Below are positions 26,703 through 36,361 of a stretch of 64,000 bases of DNA, in pieces (within the stretch, counting starts at the first letter, position 1; every line of letters begins with the position of its first letter). This DNA is from JAICYJ01 sp963737445 (GTDB lineage Bacteria > Actinomycetota > Thermoleophilia > Gaiellales > JAICJC01). The notes under the pieces were generated by a model. The model was given only the letters and a program-made list of their open reading frames with translations, searched no databases and was not told where the DNA came from. The stretch is from NCBI GenBank assembly GCA_963737445.1, contig CAVTSO010000005.1, positions 44,496 through 108,495 on the forward strand. Reading direction: 5' to 3'. The position numbers were made by a program, and so were the translations under genes.

Positions 26703-26795
26703 TTACGAGCCGAACTTGTGACCTGCCCCCGATGCCACCACGAAGGCGGCGAGCAGAGCCAGCAAGTATGCCGACCGTGTCAGTCGGTTCTTCAT
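26703..26795 (-). CDS. Small hydrophobic peptide, 30 aa
   Basis: A 30-residue peptide with two basic residues then a membrane helix (LLALLAAFVVASGAG) and a GHKFGS end. ATG 26795 has a perfect AAGGAG 6 bp upstream; another ATG 6 bp earlier abuts the Shine-Dalgarno sequence and is excluded. It lies downstream of the sigma/anti-sigma pair on the same strand. It could be a small membrane protein or a secreted signal-peptide-only product; no family is recognised. Confidence 0.6.
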   Translation of the reverse strand: MKNRLTRSAYLLALLAAFVVASGAGHKFGS

Positions 26796-26911
26796 GTACA
26801 TCTCCTTGGGGGAGGGGTACACCGCACCTCTCATATGGGGGGACGGGCGCCTCGCCGTGCCACACCCTTTCGGGTATGACTGACCCCAGACGGGCGTAAC
26901 TGGTGAAGTAG

Positions 26912-27481
26912 CTAGGCGAGCGTCAGCACGGTCGTGCGGCTGCCGTCGGCGCGCTCGAGCGTGACCCAGCACTTCGTCCACGGCATGTCCTTGGGGATGG
27001 TGGTGTTCGCCACCACGCTGCCGGTCCCCGACGTGTCGAAGGCGACCAGCCCGGTCGGCTCGCTCGACCCATCCTGCATCCACAGCTCGTAGTAGCCGCC
27101 CTTGGGCGCGGGCGGCAGGCCGCTCACATGCACCTGTACGTCGCGCACCGGGCCGCCGGAGGAGGAGCCGATGTCGACGACGGCGCTGGCCGATGCGATG
27201 CGACCGGCGCCCTGCAGGTTCACCGAGCGGTCGACGTGGAAGCCGCTGCCGCCCACGCCGATCACCAGCGCGGCTGCGGCCGAGGCGGTGAGGACGGCGG
27301 CGGCCAGCACCAGCCGGCCAACCCGGCTGCTGGGCCGCACGACCGACCGGATGTTGACCACGTCGGGCGGACCGAGCGCCTCGGCGCGAGCGATCGCGTG
27401 CAGGTGGGCAGGCGGCGTCGGAGGCGCACCCGCCTCGCGCAGCCGGTCCTCGATCTCGCTGATGTATCGCTCGTCGCTCAT
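26912..27481 (-). CDS. Anti-sigma factor, RskA/anti-sigma-K type
   Basis: The 189-aa protein has a short cytoplasmic N-terminus (YISEIEDRLREAG), one TM (LVLAAAVLTASAAAALVIGV, about residues 57-76) and an extracytoplasmic RskA-like domain (VHVSGLPPAPKGGYYELWM, GLVAFDTSGTGSV, WVTLERADGS). RskA proteins bind and inhibit SigK-type ECF sigma factors until released by signalled proteolysis. No zinc-binding H-x3-C-x2-C motif is present. The ATG overlaps the sigma-factor stop (ATGA), the usual coupling for such pairs. Confidence 0.9.
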   Translation of the reverse strand: MSDERYISEIEDRLREAGAPPTPPAHLHAIARAEALGPPDVVNIRSVVRPSSRVGRLVLAAAVLTASAAAALVIGVGGSGFHVDRSVNLQGAGRIASASAVVDIGSSSGGPVRDVQVHVSGLPPAPKGGYYELWMQDGSSEPTGLVAFDTSGTGSVVANTTIPKDMPWTKCWVTLERADGSRTTVLTLA

Positions 27482-28035
27482 GACACCACCCGTTCATCGG
27501 CAAGCCGTTCGGCCAATCGCGCGAGGCCGCTGCGGGTGCGCGTCTTGACAGTGCCCAGCGGGAGGGACAGGCGCTCGGCCACCTCGCTCTGGGACAAACC
27601 GCTGAAGTATGCCAACTCGATCACCTCGCGCTCCCGCTCCGGGAGCGAATCGACGGCGGCGTGCACCTTGAACGCCTCCAGGCCGGCCGCGGTCCGCTCC
27701 TCGGGGCCGAGGCCGGGATCGGCCTGGTCGGGGAGGTCGCCGACGGCCATGGGCGTGCGAGCGCGCAGGGCATCGGCGGCCGCGTTGCGTGAGATGGCGA
27801 ACATCCAGCCGGCACCGGAGCCGCGCTCGCGGCGGTAGCCGCGGGCGGCCCGCCAGACCGAGGCAAACGCCTCCTGCACCACGTCCTCGCTACGGCCGGG
27901 ATCGCCGACCATGCGGCGCACGACCGCGTACACGGCGCGCGAGTAGCGGCGGTAGAGCACCTCGAAAGCCTCTCCGTCACGTCGTTCCGCAACCAGTTCC
28001 AGCAGATCCTCGTCGCTCAGAGCGGACAGGTCCAC
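27478..28035 (-). CDS. ECF RNA polymerase sigma factor, SigK-like
   Basis: The 185-aa sigma factor shows region 2 (EVLYRRYSRAVYAVVRRMVG, SEDVVQEAFASVWRAARGY) and region 4 (LPEREREVIELAYFSGLSQS, EVAERLSLPLGTVKTRTRSG). The partner RskA-type anti-sigma factor follows with overlapping codons. The frame is open to a GTG at 28104, but the family alignment begins near LSDEDLLELV, so GTG 28035 is preferred; the start is uncertain. It probably directs its own operon and the small peptide gene downstream. Confidence 0.9.
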   Translation of the reverse strand: MDLSALSDEDLLELVAERRDGEAFEVLYRRYSRAVYAVVRRMVGDPGRSEDVVQEAFASVWRAARGYRRERGSGAGWMFAISRNAAADALRARTPMAVGDLPDQADPGLGPEERTAAGLEAFKVHAAVDSLPEREREVIELAYFSGLSQSEVAERLSLPLGTVKTRTRSGLARLAERLADERVVS

Positions 28036-28263
28036 GGCAACCAGCCTAGCCGCAACGGGAACGGCGGCGCTGAGCGGCAGTCCTCTGGTGGCAACATAGG
28101 TCACGCACGGGAGTACGCACCCCCCGCACGCTCGGATTGCTGATGGTTGATACGGACCCGGACGGCGCCGCCAGACGGGCGGGGCCTACGCCCTCACCTG
28201 AGTCGCAGCGCGGCGTCGTCCCAGGAGCCAACGACGCCTCACCTAGAAGGGGGATCCTGCGAT

Positions 28264-29160
28264 ATGCAGGCATTTTCCGACACTGAAAACATGATCTTTT
28301 CCTGCTACGAGGACGAACTCCGGATCAAACGAGTCGGCCCGGACACCTGGCGGAACTACCGGGCCACCCGAGACAGGTTCCTCCGATGGACAACCGAGCG
28401 CGGGCTGTCTCCTGAGGACGTCTCCCACCGAGACATGCTCGCCTACATCGGCAGTATGGCCGACCTTGAGCCGTCAACCGTCCAACGTCATTGGCGAACT
28501 CTCCACGCCGCCTACCGCAGAGCCGCGGACAAGTACAAGCTGATCGACGAAGACCCAACTGACGGACTGCCGCTTCCTCCCGTTCGCCAGACCCGGCCGT
28601 TCGCATTCTCCGCGTCCGACCTGCGCGACATCAAAGCCCAGATCAGCCGGCCCCAGGACTGGCTCGCATTCCATCTGCTCGCCTACACGGGAATGCGCTC
28701 GATCGAGGTCCGCCGGTTGAGATGGGACGACATCAACTTAGTCAAGAACACCCTCCGGGTCACCGGCAAACAGACCCGCCGTGGCGACGATGAGCGGCTC
28801 GTCCCGATCCACCCCGCGCTTCGCGCGGTGCTGCTGGAGGCTCAATCGGTACTAGGACAGCATGTCTTGCGGGGGCGGTACACCAGCTCGCGCGCCGGCG
28901 AAATGATCTCCGAAACTGGGATGGCCACGATGATCCGAAGAAATGTCCCTCCGCATGTTCAGCGGCCGAGCGGTGATGTCTGTCATCCCATCCGCCGCGC
29001 CGTCGCCAGTTCCCTGCGGCGAAATGGCGTCGATCTCGACACCATCGACAAGCTGCTGGGCTGGGCCCCTGCCTCGATGCGCGCCCGTCGGTATATGGAC
29101 TTCGAGCCTGCGGACTTCAGCCGTGCAATCTTAAGGCTCTGGGCCGACGATCCGATCTGA
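28264..29160 (+). CDS. Tyrosine recombinase / integrase
   Basis: The 298-aa protein has an N-terminal SAM-like DNA-binding domain (WRNYRATRDRFLRWTTERGL, DMLAYIGSM) and a C-terminal catalytic domain. Catalytic residues are the Arg in TGMRSIEVRRL, the Lys in the beta-hairpin GKQTRRGDDERL, H241-x-x-R244 (CHPIRRAVAS), Trp in LLGWAP in place of the second His (seen also in Cre) and the nucleophile Y277 (ARRYMDF). ATG 28264 follows GAAGGGGG. A tRNA-T-arm-like site starts a few bases after its stop, which is the common position of an attachment site. It marks the left border of the accessory island. Confidence 0.9.
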   Translation: MQAFSDTENMIFSCYEDELRIKRVGPDTWRNYRATRDRFLRWTTERGLSPEDVSHRDMLAYIGSMADLEPSTVQRHWRTLHAAYRRAADKYKLIDEDPTDGLPLPPVRQTRPFAFSASDLRDIKAQISRPQDWLAFHLLAYTGMRSIEVRRLRWDDINLVKNTLRVTGKQTRRGDDERLVPIHPALRAVLLEAQSVLGQHVLRGRYTSSRAGEMISETGMATMIRRNVPPHVQRPSGDVCHPIRRAVASSLRRNGVDLDTIDKLLGWAPASMRARRYMDFEPADFSRAILRLWADDPI

Positions 29161-29162
29161 GG

Positions 29163-29190
29163 AACGATCGGAATCGAACCATTGACCCCT
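29163..29190 (-). other. tRNA-T-arm-like site beside the integrase (candidate att)
   Basis: The minus strand reads GGTTCGATTCC, the consensus T-loop of tRNAs, directly after the integrase stop. The flanking stem pairs only partly, so this is a 3'-end fragment or a decayed site, not a tRNA gene. Its position fits an attL/attR of the integrase. Confidence 0.45.
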
Positions 29191-29286
29191 TCCTTACCCC
29201 GCGGCGGTGGATCTGACCGTGGCGGACGGCCATGGCCGCCGGGTCGACCCAGACTTCCGCTTGCATCGGCGCTCGGCGCGGCTGCC

Positions 29287-29606
29287 TCATTCGAGGGCTC
29301 GCGCGGCGTGCCGCTCGAGCCAACTGTCGAGCTCCTTGACGGGAATCAGTTCCGACCGACACGGACGGCACGAAGATCCCACAATATGTGCTCGTAGAAG
29401 AAAGTTCGCGCCACACCCAGCGTCTGCGCCGCCTCCTCGGGTGAGAGGGCAAGCCGGCCTTGCGGAGCGGTCAGTTTCGACTCCAAGGCGTCAAGGCTAT
29501 CTCGCCGGGGCCTCGGAGCGCCACGACACCGAGCCACCAGTCGCCCTAAGCGCCCAAGATAGTCACGGTTCGGCAGTTGGCGACCAACGAGGCGCAGATG
29601 AGTCAC
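29287..29606 (-). pseudogene. Excisionase-like HTH protein, frameshifted
   Basis: The first frame encodes an HTH_17/excisionase-type DNA-binding fold: RLALSPEEAAQTLGVARTFF then YEHILWDLRAVRVGRN. After a one-base shift near 29360 the expected end continues (LIPVKELDSWLERHAARALE) to TGA at 29287. Such small proteins usually direct excision of integrase-borne elements, and the integrase gene is convergent with it. The frameshift may be real or a sequence error. Confidence 0.65.
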
Positions 29607-29734
29607 GGAACGGGGCGAAAGCGTGATCGATCACGGCTGACAGGTTGGGCGGTCAGCCTGGGCTTGCTGAGCCCCTTCCTCGTCGTGGAAGTGCGGGACC
29701 GCTTGATCCCTTCTCTAGTGAAGAAGGAGTCGCC

Positions 29735-29797
29735 ATGTCGATCCGACATCAGCGCCGTGTCCAGGCTGAACCAAGCCGGCCGAGGAAAGCCCTCTGA
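29735..29797 (+). CDS. Tiny ORF, 20 aa, strong ribosome-binding site
   Basis: A perfect AAGGAG lies 5 bp before the ATG. The peptide is basic (MSIRHQRRVQ start) and its stop overlaps the ATG of a second tiny ORF (TGATG). No family is recognised; it could be a leader peptide of the island. Confidence 0.35.
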   Translation: MSIRHQRRVQAEPSRPRKAL

Positions 29798-29868
29798 TGG
29801 ACATCGAACCGTTGATCTTCGTCACCATTCCCCGCACGGCCGTGGTAGTCCTATTGCCAGGAAGGTGA
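29797..29868 (+). CDS. Tiny ORF, 23 aa, coupled to the preceding one
   Basis: The ATG shares bases with the preceding stop. The peptide (MDIEPLIFVTIPRTAVVVLL start) is hydrophobic in its C-terminal half. No known family; it may be a leader or a small membrane peptide, and may also be chance. Confidence 0.3.
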   Translation: MDIEPLIFVTIPRTAVVVLLPGR

Positions 29869-29894
29869 CGGCAACCGCTTGTTCAAGCGGATGT

Positions 29895-31625
29895 TCAGCG
29901 TCCGTGCGGGCAGGGCTGGAAGATCGACCCGTCCAGTTCCACGCTGAGCCTGAGCGCGGCGAAGCCGTGGGCAGGTGCGTACACGGCGTTGCAGTAGGTC
30001 GAGTAAAGCCGTCGCTGCGCACAGCTCTGACCCGGAGCGCAGACAACGTGGTCCTGCTTGTACTCCGACTCCCCGACCCACTTCCCGCTTGGCTGATGCG
30101 ATGTCACGTCGGTGGTGAAATCGTCCCATCCGCACGGAGTGGGACCGGTCACCGCGGTGCACGTGAATCCGTTTGGCGGCTCCCGACCATCGCTGATGAG
30201 AAGCACCCGCCGTACGTGTAGCACTCCTCGACAACGGCGCCGTCTGTGTAGCGGCGGCCCCACCAGCTGAGTAGGCCCGAGTTCTTCCAAAGCGCGGTCA
30301 TCCCGTGCCGGTGGATGTCGTTGTAGGCCCGGGCCAGATAGTTCTGGACGTCGCCTGGGGTGAGGTGAAAGCCGGTCGTGGACGGCGGGTCGTAGCTGTC
30401 GATATCGTCCAGCTCGACCGCGTCGAACCCCTTCGCCGCGCACATCGCGATCCGCTGGTCGAGCATCGGCTCGAGAGCGCGCGACTGGCCAAAGTCGACC
30501 CATCGCTCATCCGGATAGCCGTAATAGACCTTGCCAAGCGTGGCCGCGGGAAACGCCCCGCCAAGAGTGGTCGGGCTCCCGTCCGGCCGGTAGATCTCCC
30601 AGGCCAGGTCGAGATAACAGACCGCCTTGGGATGGGCCAAGGTGCTCGCCAGCCAGGTCGTGTGCAGGCGGTGAACCTCTGCGGCAGTGGTCAGGAAACC
30701 GTCGATGTCGTAGATGTCCACCGCGTGGCCGCCCGTGCGTCGGAGCGGGGTGACGCGGCCGATCTGCCAGTCCCACCGCATCGGATGACCACTGCGGTCG
30801 AGGTGCTGCGGATACCAACACGCCCGGGAGTGCCGGGCGATACATGCCCGCGGCCCGCGCAGCGGAACGACCCGCCGCCGGAACGTCGTGGTCGTCGCAC
30901 CCGCGCCATTGGCCGCGCGCACGCTGACCTGATGCTGTCCCAAGCCCAGCCTTCCGGTCGAAAACGACGCGGTCGGTTGGCAGTGCCAACCAGCTCCGGC
31001 GGTCCACCCGGTAGCGCACGACCGGCGTGCCATCCCCCGTGTTGAAATGTGGTTCGGTGACCTGGAAGTTCTCCTCCCTGGAACCTGTGCGTTTGTCCGG
31101 CGTCACGTTTACGAAGCCGATGGTCTGGTTCCTGCCCCCGCGCCTCGTTGCGCACGGTGTCCGGCGAGGTCACGCTGCGCGACACGCGCACGACCCAAAA
31201 CGTAAACGTCGCCGGATCGGTCTCGACCGCCTCTGTGGCAGTCTCGGTCAGCCGGAGGTGCATCCCCACATCATCGTGGCCGACCACGTACCGGTTCGCG
31301 GCAAACGGCGTCACGGTCTCGTCCGCGGCCGGCGCGCAGGGTCCGCGCTGCGTGGCACACACGCGCCAGCCTGTAGGCGACCTCGAAGCTCAGCAGCCGC
31401 TGTGCCGGCCCGGAGATGGCCGGGACGCCAGGAGAGCCCCGCGGCGCGGACGGTATCGCCGTCCCGAGGCACCCCGTCGATCAGCAGAGCACCCGTGGCC
31501 CGAGGTGCCTCGATCCGCGCAGCAGCGGTTGGCAGTGGCTGCGACCGCCGATGGCATCCCGGTGAAGGCCCCCAGCGCCACCACCAGCGCGACCCCAGGC
31601 CCCGTCGGTTGAGCACAGGCCTCAT
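29895..31625 (-). pseudogene. Secreted GH114-type glycosidase with Ig-like N-terminal region, several frameshifts
   Basis: Reading across frames gives a signal peptide (VALVVALGAFTGMPSAVAA), one or two bacterial Ig-like repeats (DGVPRDGDTVRA, RYVVGHDDVGMHLRLTETAT) and a TIM-barrel like glycoside hydrolase family 114, endo-alpha-1,4-polygalactosaminidase: VDIYDIDGF, KAVCYLDLAWEIYRPD, RWVDFGQSRALEPMLDQR, AAKGFDAVELDDIDSYD, WKNSGLLSWWG. The C-terminal part continues in yet another frame (CGWDDFTTDV to the end). At least four frame changes are needed over 1.7 kb. The coding signal is otherwise well kept, so the decay is recent or partly an artefact of sequence quality. Confidence 0.7.
29901..29962. 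repeat. 62-bp repeat, copy 1
   Basis: This stretch, within the 3' end of the GH114-type gene, matches 42596-42657 at 58 of 62 positions in the same orientation, 12.7 kb away. It encodes the AALRLSVELDGSIFQPCP end of the protein. Confidence 0.8.
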
Positions 31626-32905
31626 CGCGGATGTCCTCCCACCGCTGCGCGACCGAACATTGCGCCAACACCTCACCCCCCGAACGGCCTATCCGAGCTA
31701 GCAAGCCAGCCGCCCTTGTTGCGGTCACAACGATACCGCCGTCACGATCTGGGTCGGGCGCGATCGGTACTTCCACTCGCCCCGCTCACACGAAATGCCG
31801 CCCAAGCGGAGACTGGTGGCCCGCCCGGTAGAGGCTCCAGCGCCACCGGGCGGGCCTGACGTGACGGGGCCGTCCAACCTCGCAGGGGGTGGTAGTTAAC
31901 AGAGGGGTTGGGCTCCGACTCTTGTAGCTCTCGCAGGTTGAGAGCGCTCCGTGAGGGTGAGAGTTGCGTAAGTTCTGCGGCGGTGACGGGCATCCGACCG
32001 GATAGTCAGGGCTGGTTCGGGAACCAAGCTCCCAGGCGACCTCAAGCACGAAGATGAACCATTCGCCGAGGTCGTCGAGTTGGGCTGACGACGCCACGCC
32101 GCCGCCAAAACTGGATCGGCGAGGCTCGGGGCCAGTTCGTGGTAGCAAATTGCGGCGGTGTCCATCAGGCGAGCGTGAATTGGACTCGTCGTGGTGGAGA
32201 ATCATGTCTTGGAGGTAGACCGCCGGACAACTCCCAAAGAAAACCGGGGTGCCATCCGCGAACGAGCGGCCTGCGGCTAGCTGTCTTCGTCGTGGAAGGG
32301 GCAGGAGAACTCAAGGCCGCCGCGCGTCGGGAGCGACTCTGTGCGGTACCAATCAATCGCCAGTGTCCATTTGGCTCCAGTGACGCAGACGTCGTGATCA
32401 GGGCAGCCGCCAGTCATGCTCGAGCAGGCGATCACTACCACTCGCAGTAGTAGAAGTCCCTCACTCCCGACTCGCCGGAGCTGACGGTCACTCCGAGCTC
32501 AGCGCTGCAGCGAACCTCCCAGCACCCGGCGTTCTTGGCCGCCCCGAGGTCGCTCAGACTGACGTCGGCGTGCGGCTCAACGGGTGCTCCGCACAGTGGT
32601 AGTCCTCGGTTCTGGATCGGGCTTACCCACACGTCGCACGGGTTCCGAACGCCAGGCTGGCCGCCCGGCTGACCGTAGCGATATCGGGAACCCCGCCGGT
32701 TGGTGGGTCAGCGACGGCCGTGTTGGAACAGCCAGACCAGGCAGATCGGCGGCCAGACCAAGCACACGATGATTCGCTGGTTGTTCATGCTCCGATTCTG
32801 CGTGGCGCTCGTCCCGCTCGCGTCGGGCCAATCCCTAGGGCACGAACCTATGCAACCGACCCTACCGAACCTCCGTGCTTTCTTGGCCTCATTGGACGCT
32901 TAGGG
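31626..32905. other. Island stretch without a supported gene
   Basis: About 1.3 kb. Short open frames exist on both strands, but none shows a recognisable domain or a good ribosome-binding site. A minus-strand frame at 32435-32632 (ending SGVRDFYYCEW) is the most protein-like and may be a fragment. The composition matches neighbouring degraded genes. Confidence 0.4.
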
Positions 32906-34011
32906 ATGTTGTCCAGAGCTTTCGCTCTTCTCTCGCGGCCCGACGTCATTCGCAGCCGCCCGCTGGCGAGGGGAATCCCCGACGCGCATCCGCCACCAGC
33001 CAGCGATGCTGGGCCGATCAAGCGCGCCGTAATCATCGTGATTTTGTTCGTCGCGGGTACTGCTTTCGTCGTCGAGCGCCACCGTCAACAGCCACACGCC
33101 GAGGAGCGCACGCCTATCAGCGTGCAACGCGCTCCGCGCACTACCTGGGTGAGGTGAGGGACCTGCTGGGGCGTGGAATTCACGCGGAGGGGCCGCTGAT
33201 CTGGAACTCTGGGTTGCCATCATCGTCGGTGGAGGCCAGCTCACACACGATGGTGGAGTGCTCCAGACCGTTGATTCGGACACAGGGATCGAATCCATAG
33301 GGAGTGCCCGTCATGTGCGCTGGAGGCGCCACATGTGTGCGCTGTTGGCAGGCTTCGACGCCGACTCGGCCGGCAATGTGTTCGTGGTGCGTGCGGGAGC
33401 GCCGTGAGTGCGCTCGATCCAAACGGCCGCGTCCGGTGGCAAACCGAACCGGGCCGATACGTTGCGAGCTGGCTAACGCGTACGAGCCGCCACGCTATTT
33501 ATGTAGAAGGCACATTGGCGAACGCGCGCTCCTATGGGCCGAGACGCCATCTGGGTCGCTCACGCCGAGGAGGAAGAAGGCACGGGCCAATGGCAATCCA
33601 CCATCGACAAGATCTCCGGCGTCAAGTACGCGGGACTCGGTGACGAAACCAACACGATCAGCGCCATCGCCGCCGCGCCGAACGGCACCCTCTATGTCGC
33701 GACAAGCGGGTATCTGACGGCGATCGCGCCCACCGGTGAAAGGAAGTGGCGGTATGGACATCTCTCCGTCGACACCGACGAGACCCCACGCGATCGTGAT
33801 CGGCCGCAACGGGACAATCTACGCGGCCGGCGGGGACACCATTCTTGGTTGCGGCCTGAGACGGGGGCTTCGTCCAGGCGCTGCGGCACCGGACGGCCAC
33901 CTGGTCTGGTCGGCGAAAACCGACCAGGGCTACGACCAAGCAGTGCTCGGCCCGGACGGCTCGCTCCACGCCACTGCAGGAGATCGGGTGTTCCAATACC
34001 GCACGCCCTAG
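32906..34011 (+). pseudogene. PQQ-like beta-propeller protein, membrane-anchored, frameshifted
   Basis: An N-terminal segment has one TM (AVIIVILFVAGTAFVV). Later, in alternating frames, propeller blades appear: GFDADSAGNVFVVRAGAP, VSALDPNGRVRWQTEPGRYV, ISAIAAAPNGTLYVATSGYL, TAIAPTGERKWRYG, HAIVIGRNGTIYAAGG, GPDGSLHATAGDRVF. The G-T-L/I-Y-V/A-A pattern is typical of WD/PQQ repeats. At least three frame changes interrupt it. It would be an extracytoplasmic binding or scaffold protein if intact. Confidence 0.6.
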
Positions 34012-34236
34012 CACCCGCTGTGCCGAGACGTAGGATCAGGGTCACCCCGCACTCAGTGATCGGCGAAAAAACGGCGAGGGGGACGCCGAAGCGCAACCGC
34101 GAAAGCGAACTCCGCTTGGTGACGAGTTTGCCGGCCACGCTCATAGACCCGGCTCCGCTGTGGCACTGAGTCGACCACGCCGCGGTTTCGCATCGACTCC
34201 GGCGGCCCGGTCGAGATCGGCGTCGACGGATAGGCC

Positions 34237-34413
34237 ATGACACTCGACCCACCGCTCGTGTTCGAGGGCCTGCCGAGGCCGCGCTTCTTTACCCGCATCC
34301 GGCTGCCCGGCCACGCTCCGGGCGTGTCTCCCGCCGCTCGGCGCGTGTCCCGCTCCACCTTGGGCGAGCTTTGGGACGTCGTCGCCGGTCGCCGCCGACG
34401 CCTTCCGTTGTGA
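34237..34413 (+). CDS. Small ORF, 58 aa, function unknown
   Basis: An ATG-to-TGA frame of 58 codons encoding a basic peptide (VFEGLPRPRFFTRIRLPGH, then TLGELWDVVAGRRRRLPL). The ribosome-binding site is weak. It may be a fragment of a larger decayed gene, since the codons before it also look protein-like (RIDSGGPVEIGVDG, ending in a stop at 34231). Confidence 0.25.
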   Translation: MTLDPPLVFEGLPRPRFFTRIRLPGHAPGVSPAARRVSRSTLGELWDVVAGRRRRLPL

Positions 34414-34441
34414 GGAGGATGTCGCATAGCGAAGGGCTTAC

Positions 34442-35575
34442 TCAGGCGCCAAGGAAGTCGGCGATCCGTTCGGCGACGGCGATCGTGCTTAGGTTCGTGT
34501 TGGCGCGTGGGATCGTTGGCATGATCGAGGCGTCTGCGACGATTAGCCCGTCGACGCCCAGTACCGAGCCACGTGAGTCAACGACCGCCCCGATCGCGCA
34601 GGTGCCAGTGGGATGAAAGATGCCTGCGCACCTCGCGTCGAAGATATGCGTCGAGCGAGGCGGTGATCGCCGGGACGGAGCTCCGCGTCCGCAGCCCGCC
34701 TGCTCGGCAAGAGTACGGATGAGGGCGACGCCGCTCGCGAGGCGGTCGAGGTCGTGCCATTCAGACAGGAAGCCGTGGTCAATGGCGGGGGGAACCCGCG
34801 GGTCGGCGGGATCGCAGCCTGACGCTGCCGCGTGAATCCGGCTTGAGCAGGTACACGACCGCGCTCGTCTGCCAGCCCGTCGTCCGTTTCCTCGAGCCAT
34901 GGCAGGAAGTGGAGGTCCCAGGTGTCGTTCGGGCAGGACGTCGCTCCGGGCACGGACGAGCGACGAGGTCGCGAAGACGGGGCCTAGTTCCGGCACGTGT
35001 GCCGCGGCCGGGGGACCACTCGATTCCCACCCCGGGATGATCTGAAAGGCCGGCCCCAACGGGCAGATCTTCGATGACACCGACGACGAGATGGCTCAGT
35101 TGCGCAGCCGGCCCGATCCCGCTGCGCAGCAGGAGTGCCGGCGACCCGTACGCTCCGGCCGCCACGATCACGGTATTCGCGGTCAGCCGCCACTCGCCCG
35201 CTGTCCGAGACGACCCGAGCGCCCGCCCACCGGCGATCTCGACCCGGTCGATGAGTGTCTCGGCGACAATCGTCAGGTTCGGTCGGACCGTGCCTCGTCG
35301 AGATACGCGAACGCCGTATTCCAGCGGACGGCTCCCACGGCGTTGACGGGCGCCGGAGCGATGCCGACGGTCGCGTCGAGGTCGTTGAGATCCGCGAGTC
35401 GGGGGATTCCGATCGCGCGGACCGGCCTCGAGCAACGCGCGATGGAACGGCGACAGGTCGTCCGTGCGATCCGCCCGCGCGCGGATCGAAGCCTCGGCGC
35501 GGCGTAGGTACGGCTCGAGTTCGGCGAATGTCCAGCCATCTCCCCACTCGTCGTAGTCGGCACGCTTTATTCAGG
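34442..35575 (-). pseudogene. GMC oxidoreductase, 5'-truncated and frameshifted
   Basis: Three frames together encode the middle and end of a glucose-methanol-choline family flavoenzyme: ADYDEWGDGWTFAELEPYLR, NAVGAVRWNTAFAYLDEA, LTIVAETLIDRVEIAGGRAL, TVIVAAGAYGSPALLLRSGI, VGAGLSDHPG, and the C-terminal FHPTGTCAIGAVVD, GLIVADASIMPTIPRANTN. The N-terminal FAD-binding G-x-G-x-x-G part is missing. GMC enzymes include choline dehydrogenase, but this copy cannot be assigned a substrate and is not functional as read. Confidence 0.8.
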
Positions 35576-35734
35576 CGACTGGCTCTTTCGTCGGGGCCGC
35601 CCGTGTTGGAGTGGTCGGCCACTCTACTCTGCGGCCACGTCGCGTTGGATCGGAGGCGTCGTGCCGAGGTTCTCCAGCCAAACCTAGGGATTGTCCCGAC
35701 GCCCGATGATCCGCAACGCTCGCATGATCTCGGC

Positions 35735-36316
35735 ATGGACACCACCCGGCAGACCCCAATCAGGCGCCACAGTCGCCGCCGACCGTTCTGGTACATCGGC
35801 CATGCCTTCATGGCCGCCGCAGTCGTTATGTGGGTAATCGGCCAGATCCAGTACTCCTCAGCACCGGCCGACGACAACTTCCTGGCCGGCTTCGCGATGT
35901 TTGTGTTCGGCACCTTTGCTCTCATGATTGGCCTGCTCGTCTACGCTGGGACAGGGCTGTTTGCGCTGATCGCTCGTATCCGCCGCCGACGAGACGGGCG
36001 CCCGTGTATGAACGAGGCCGCCCCGTTCGCGGCGCTCGCAGACCAGCGGAAGCTCGGTGAGCGCTCGACAGGTTGGTGTCCAGATGCGTTGGAGGCCAGG
36101 CTTCTAGGTCGAGTGCTGCTCGCAAGGTATCCCGGCACCGTTTCTCACTTCTGGTATTGTTGCGCTTGTCACGAAGGAGAAAGTCGTGTTCGGATCTGTC
36201 GGATTCCCCAACGGCGGGCGTCGCTGCCACGTGGGGGCTGTCGCTCTTACCGCACTGGCCCGAGCGACGGCGTAGCTAACAGCCAGAGCCAAGCACGGCC
36301 GCATACGCCGGCCTGA
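35735..36316 (+). CDS. Small membrane protein, function unknown
   Basis: The frame from ATG 35735 starts with a basic segment and then has two TMs (HAFMAAAVVMWVIGQIQY; LAGFAMFVFGTFALMIGLLV, extending on) before RRRRDGRP. The part after about residue 90 does not look like a natural protein and may be read past a frameshift. No family recognised. Confidence 0.4.
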   Translation: MDTTRQTPIRRHSRRRPFWYIGHAFMAAAVVMWVIGQIQYSSAPADDNFLAGFAMFVFGTFALMIGLLVYAGTGLFALIARIRRRRDGRPCMNEAAPFAALADQRKLGERSTGWCPDALEARLLGRVLLARYPGTVSHFWYCCACHEGESRVRICRIPQRRASLPRGGCRSYRTGPSDGVANSQSQARPHTPA

Positions 36317-36361
36317 CGCTCTGTATCTCCGTCTCCGGGCATACCCGCCAGGAGGCCCTTC

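Noticed and set aside
24310..26721. An 803-codon plus-strand open frame
   Set aside because: It mirrors the HD-GYP gene on the other strand, is His/Arg/Gln-rich and has no domain; high GC explains its openness.
29577..30221. Plus-strand frame of 214 codons
   Set aside because: It is mostly antisense to the GH114-type gene and has no domain; the coupled micro-ORFs in another frame are better supported.
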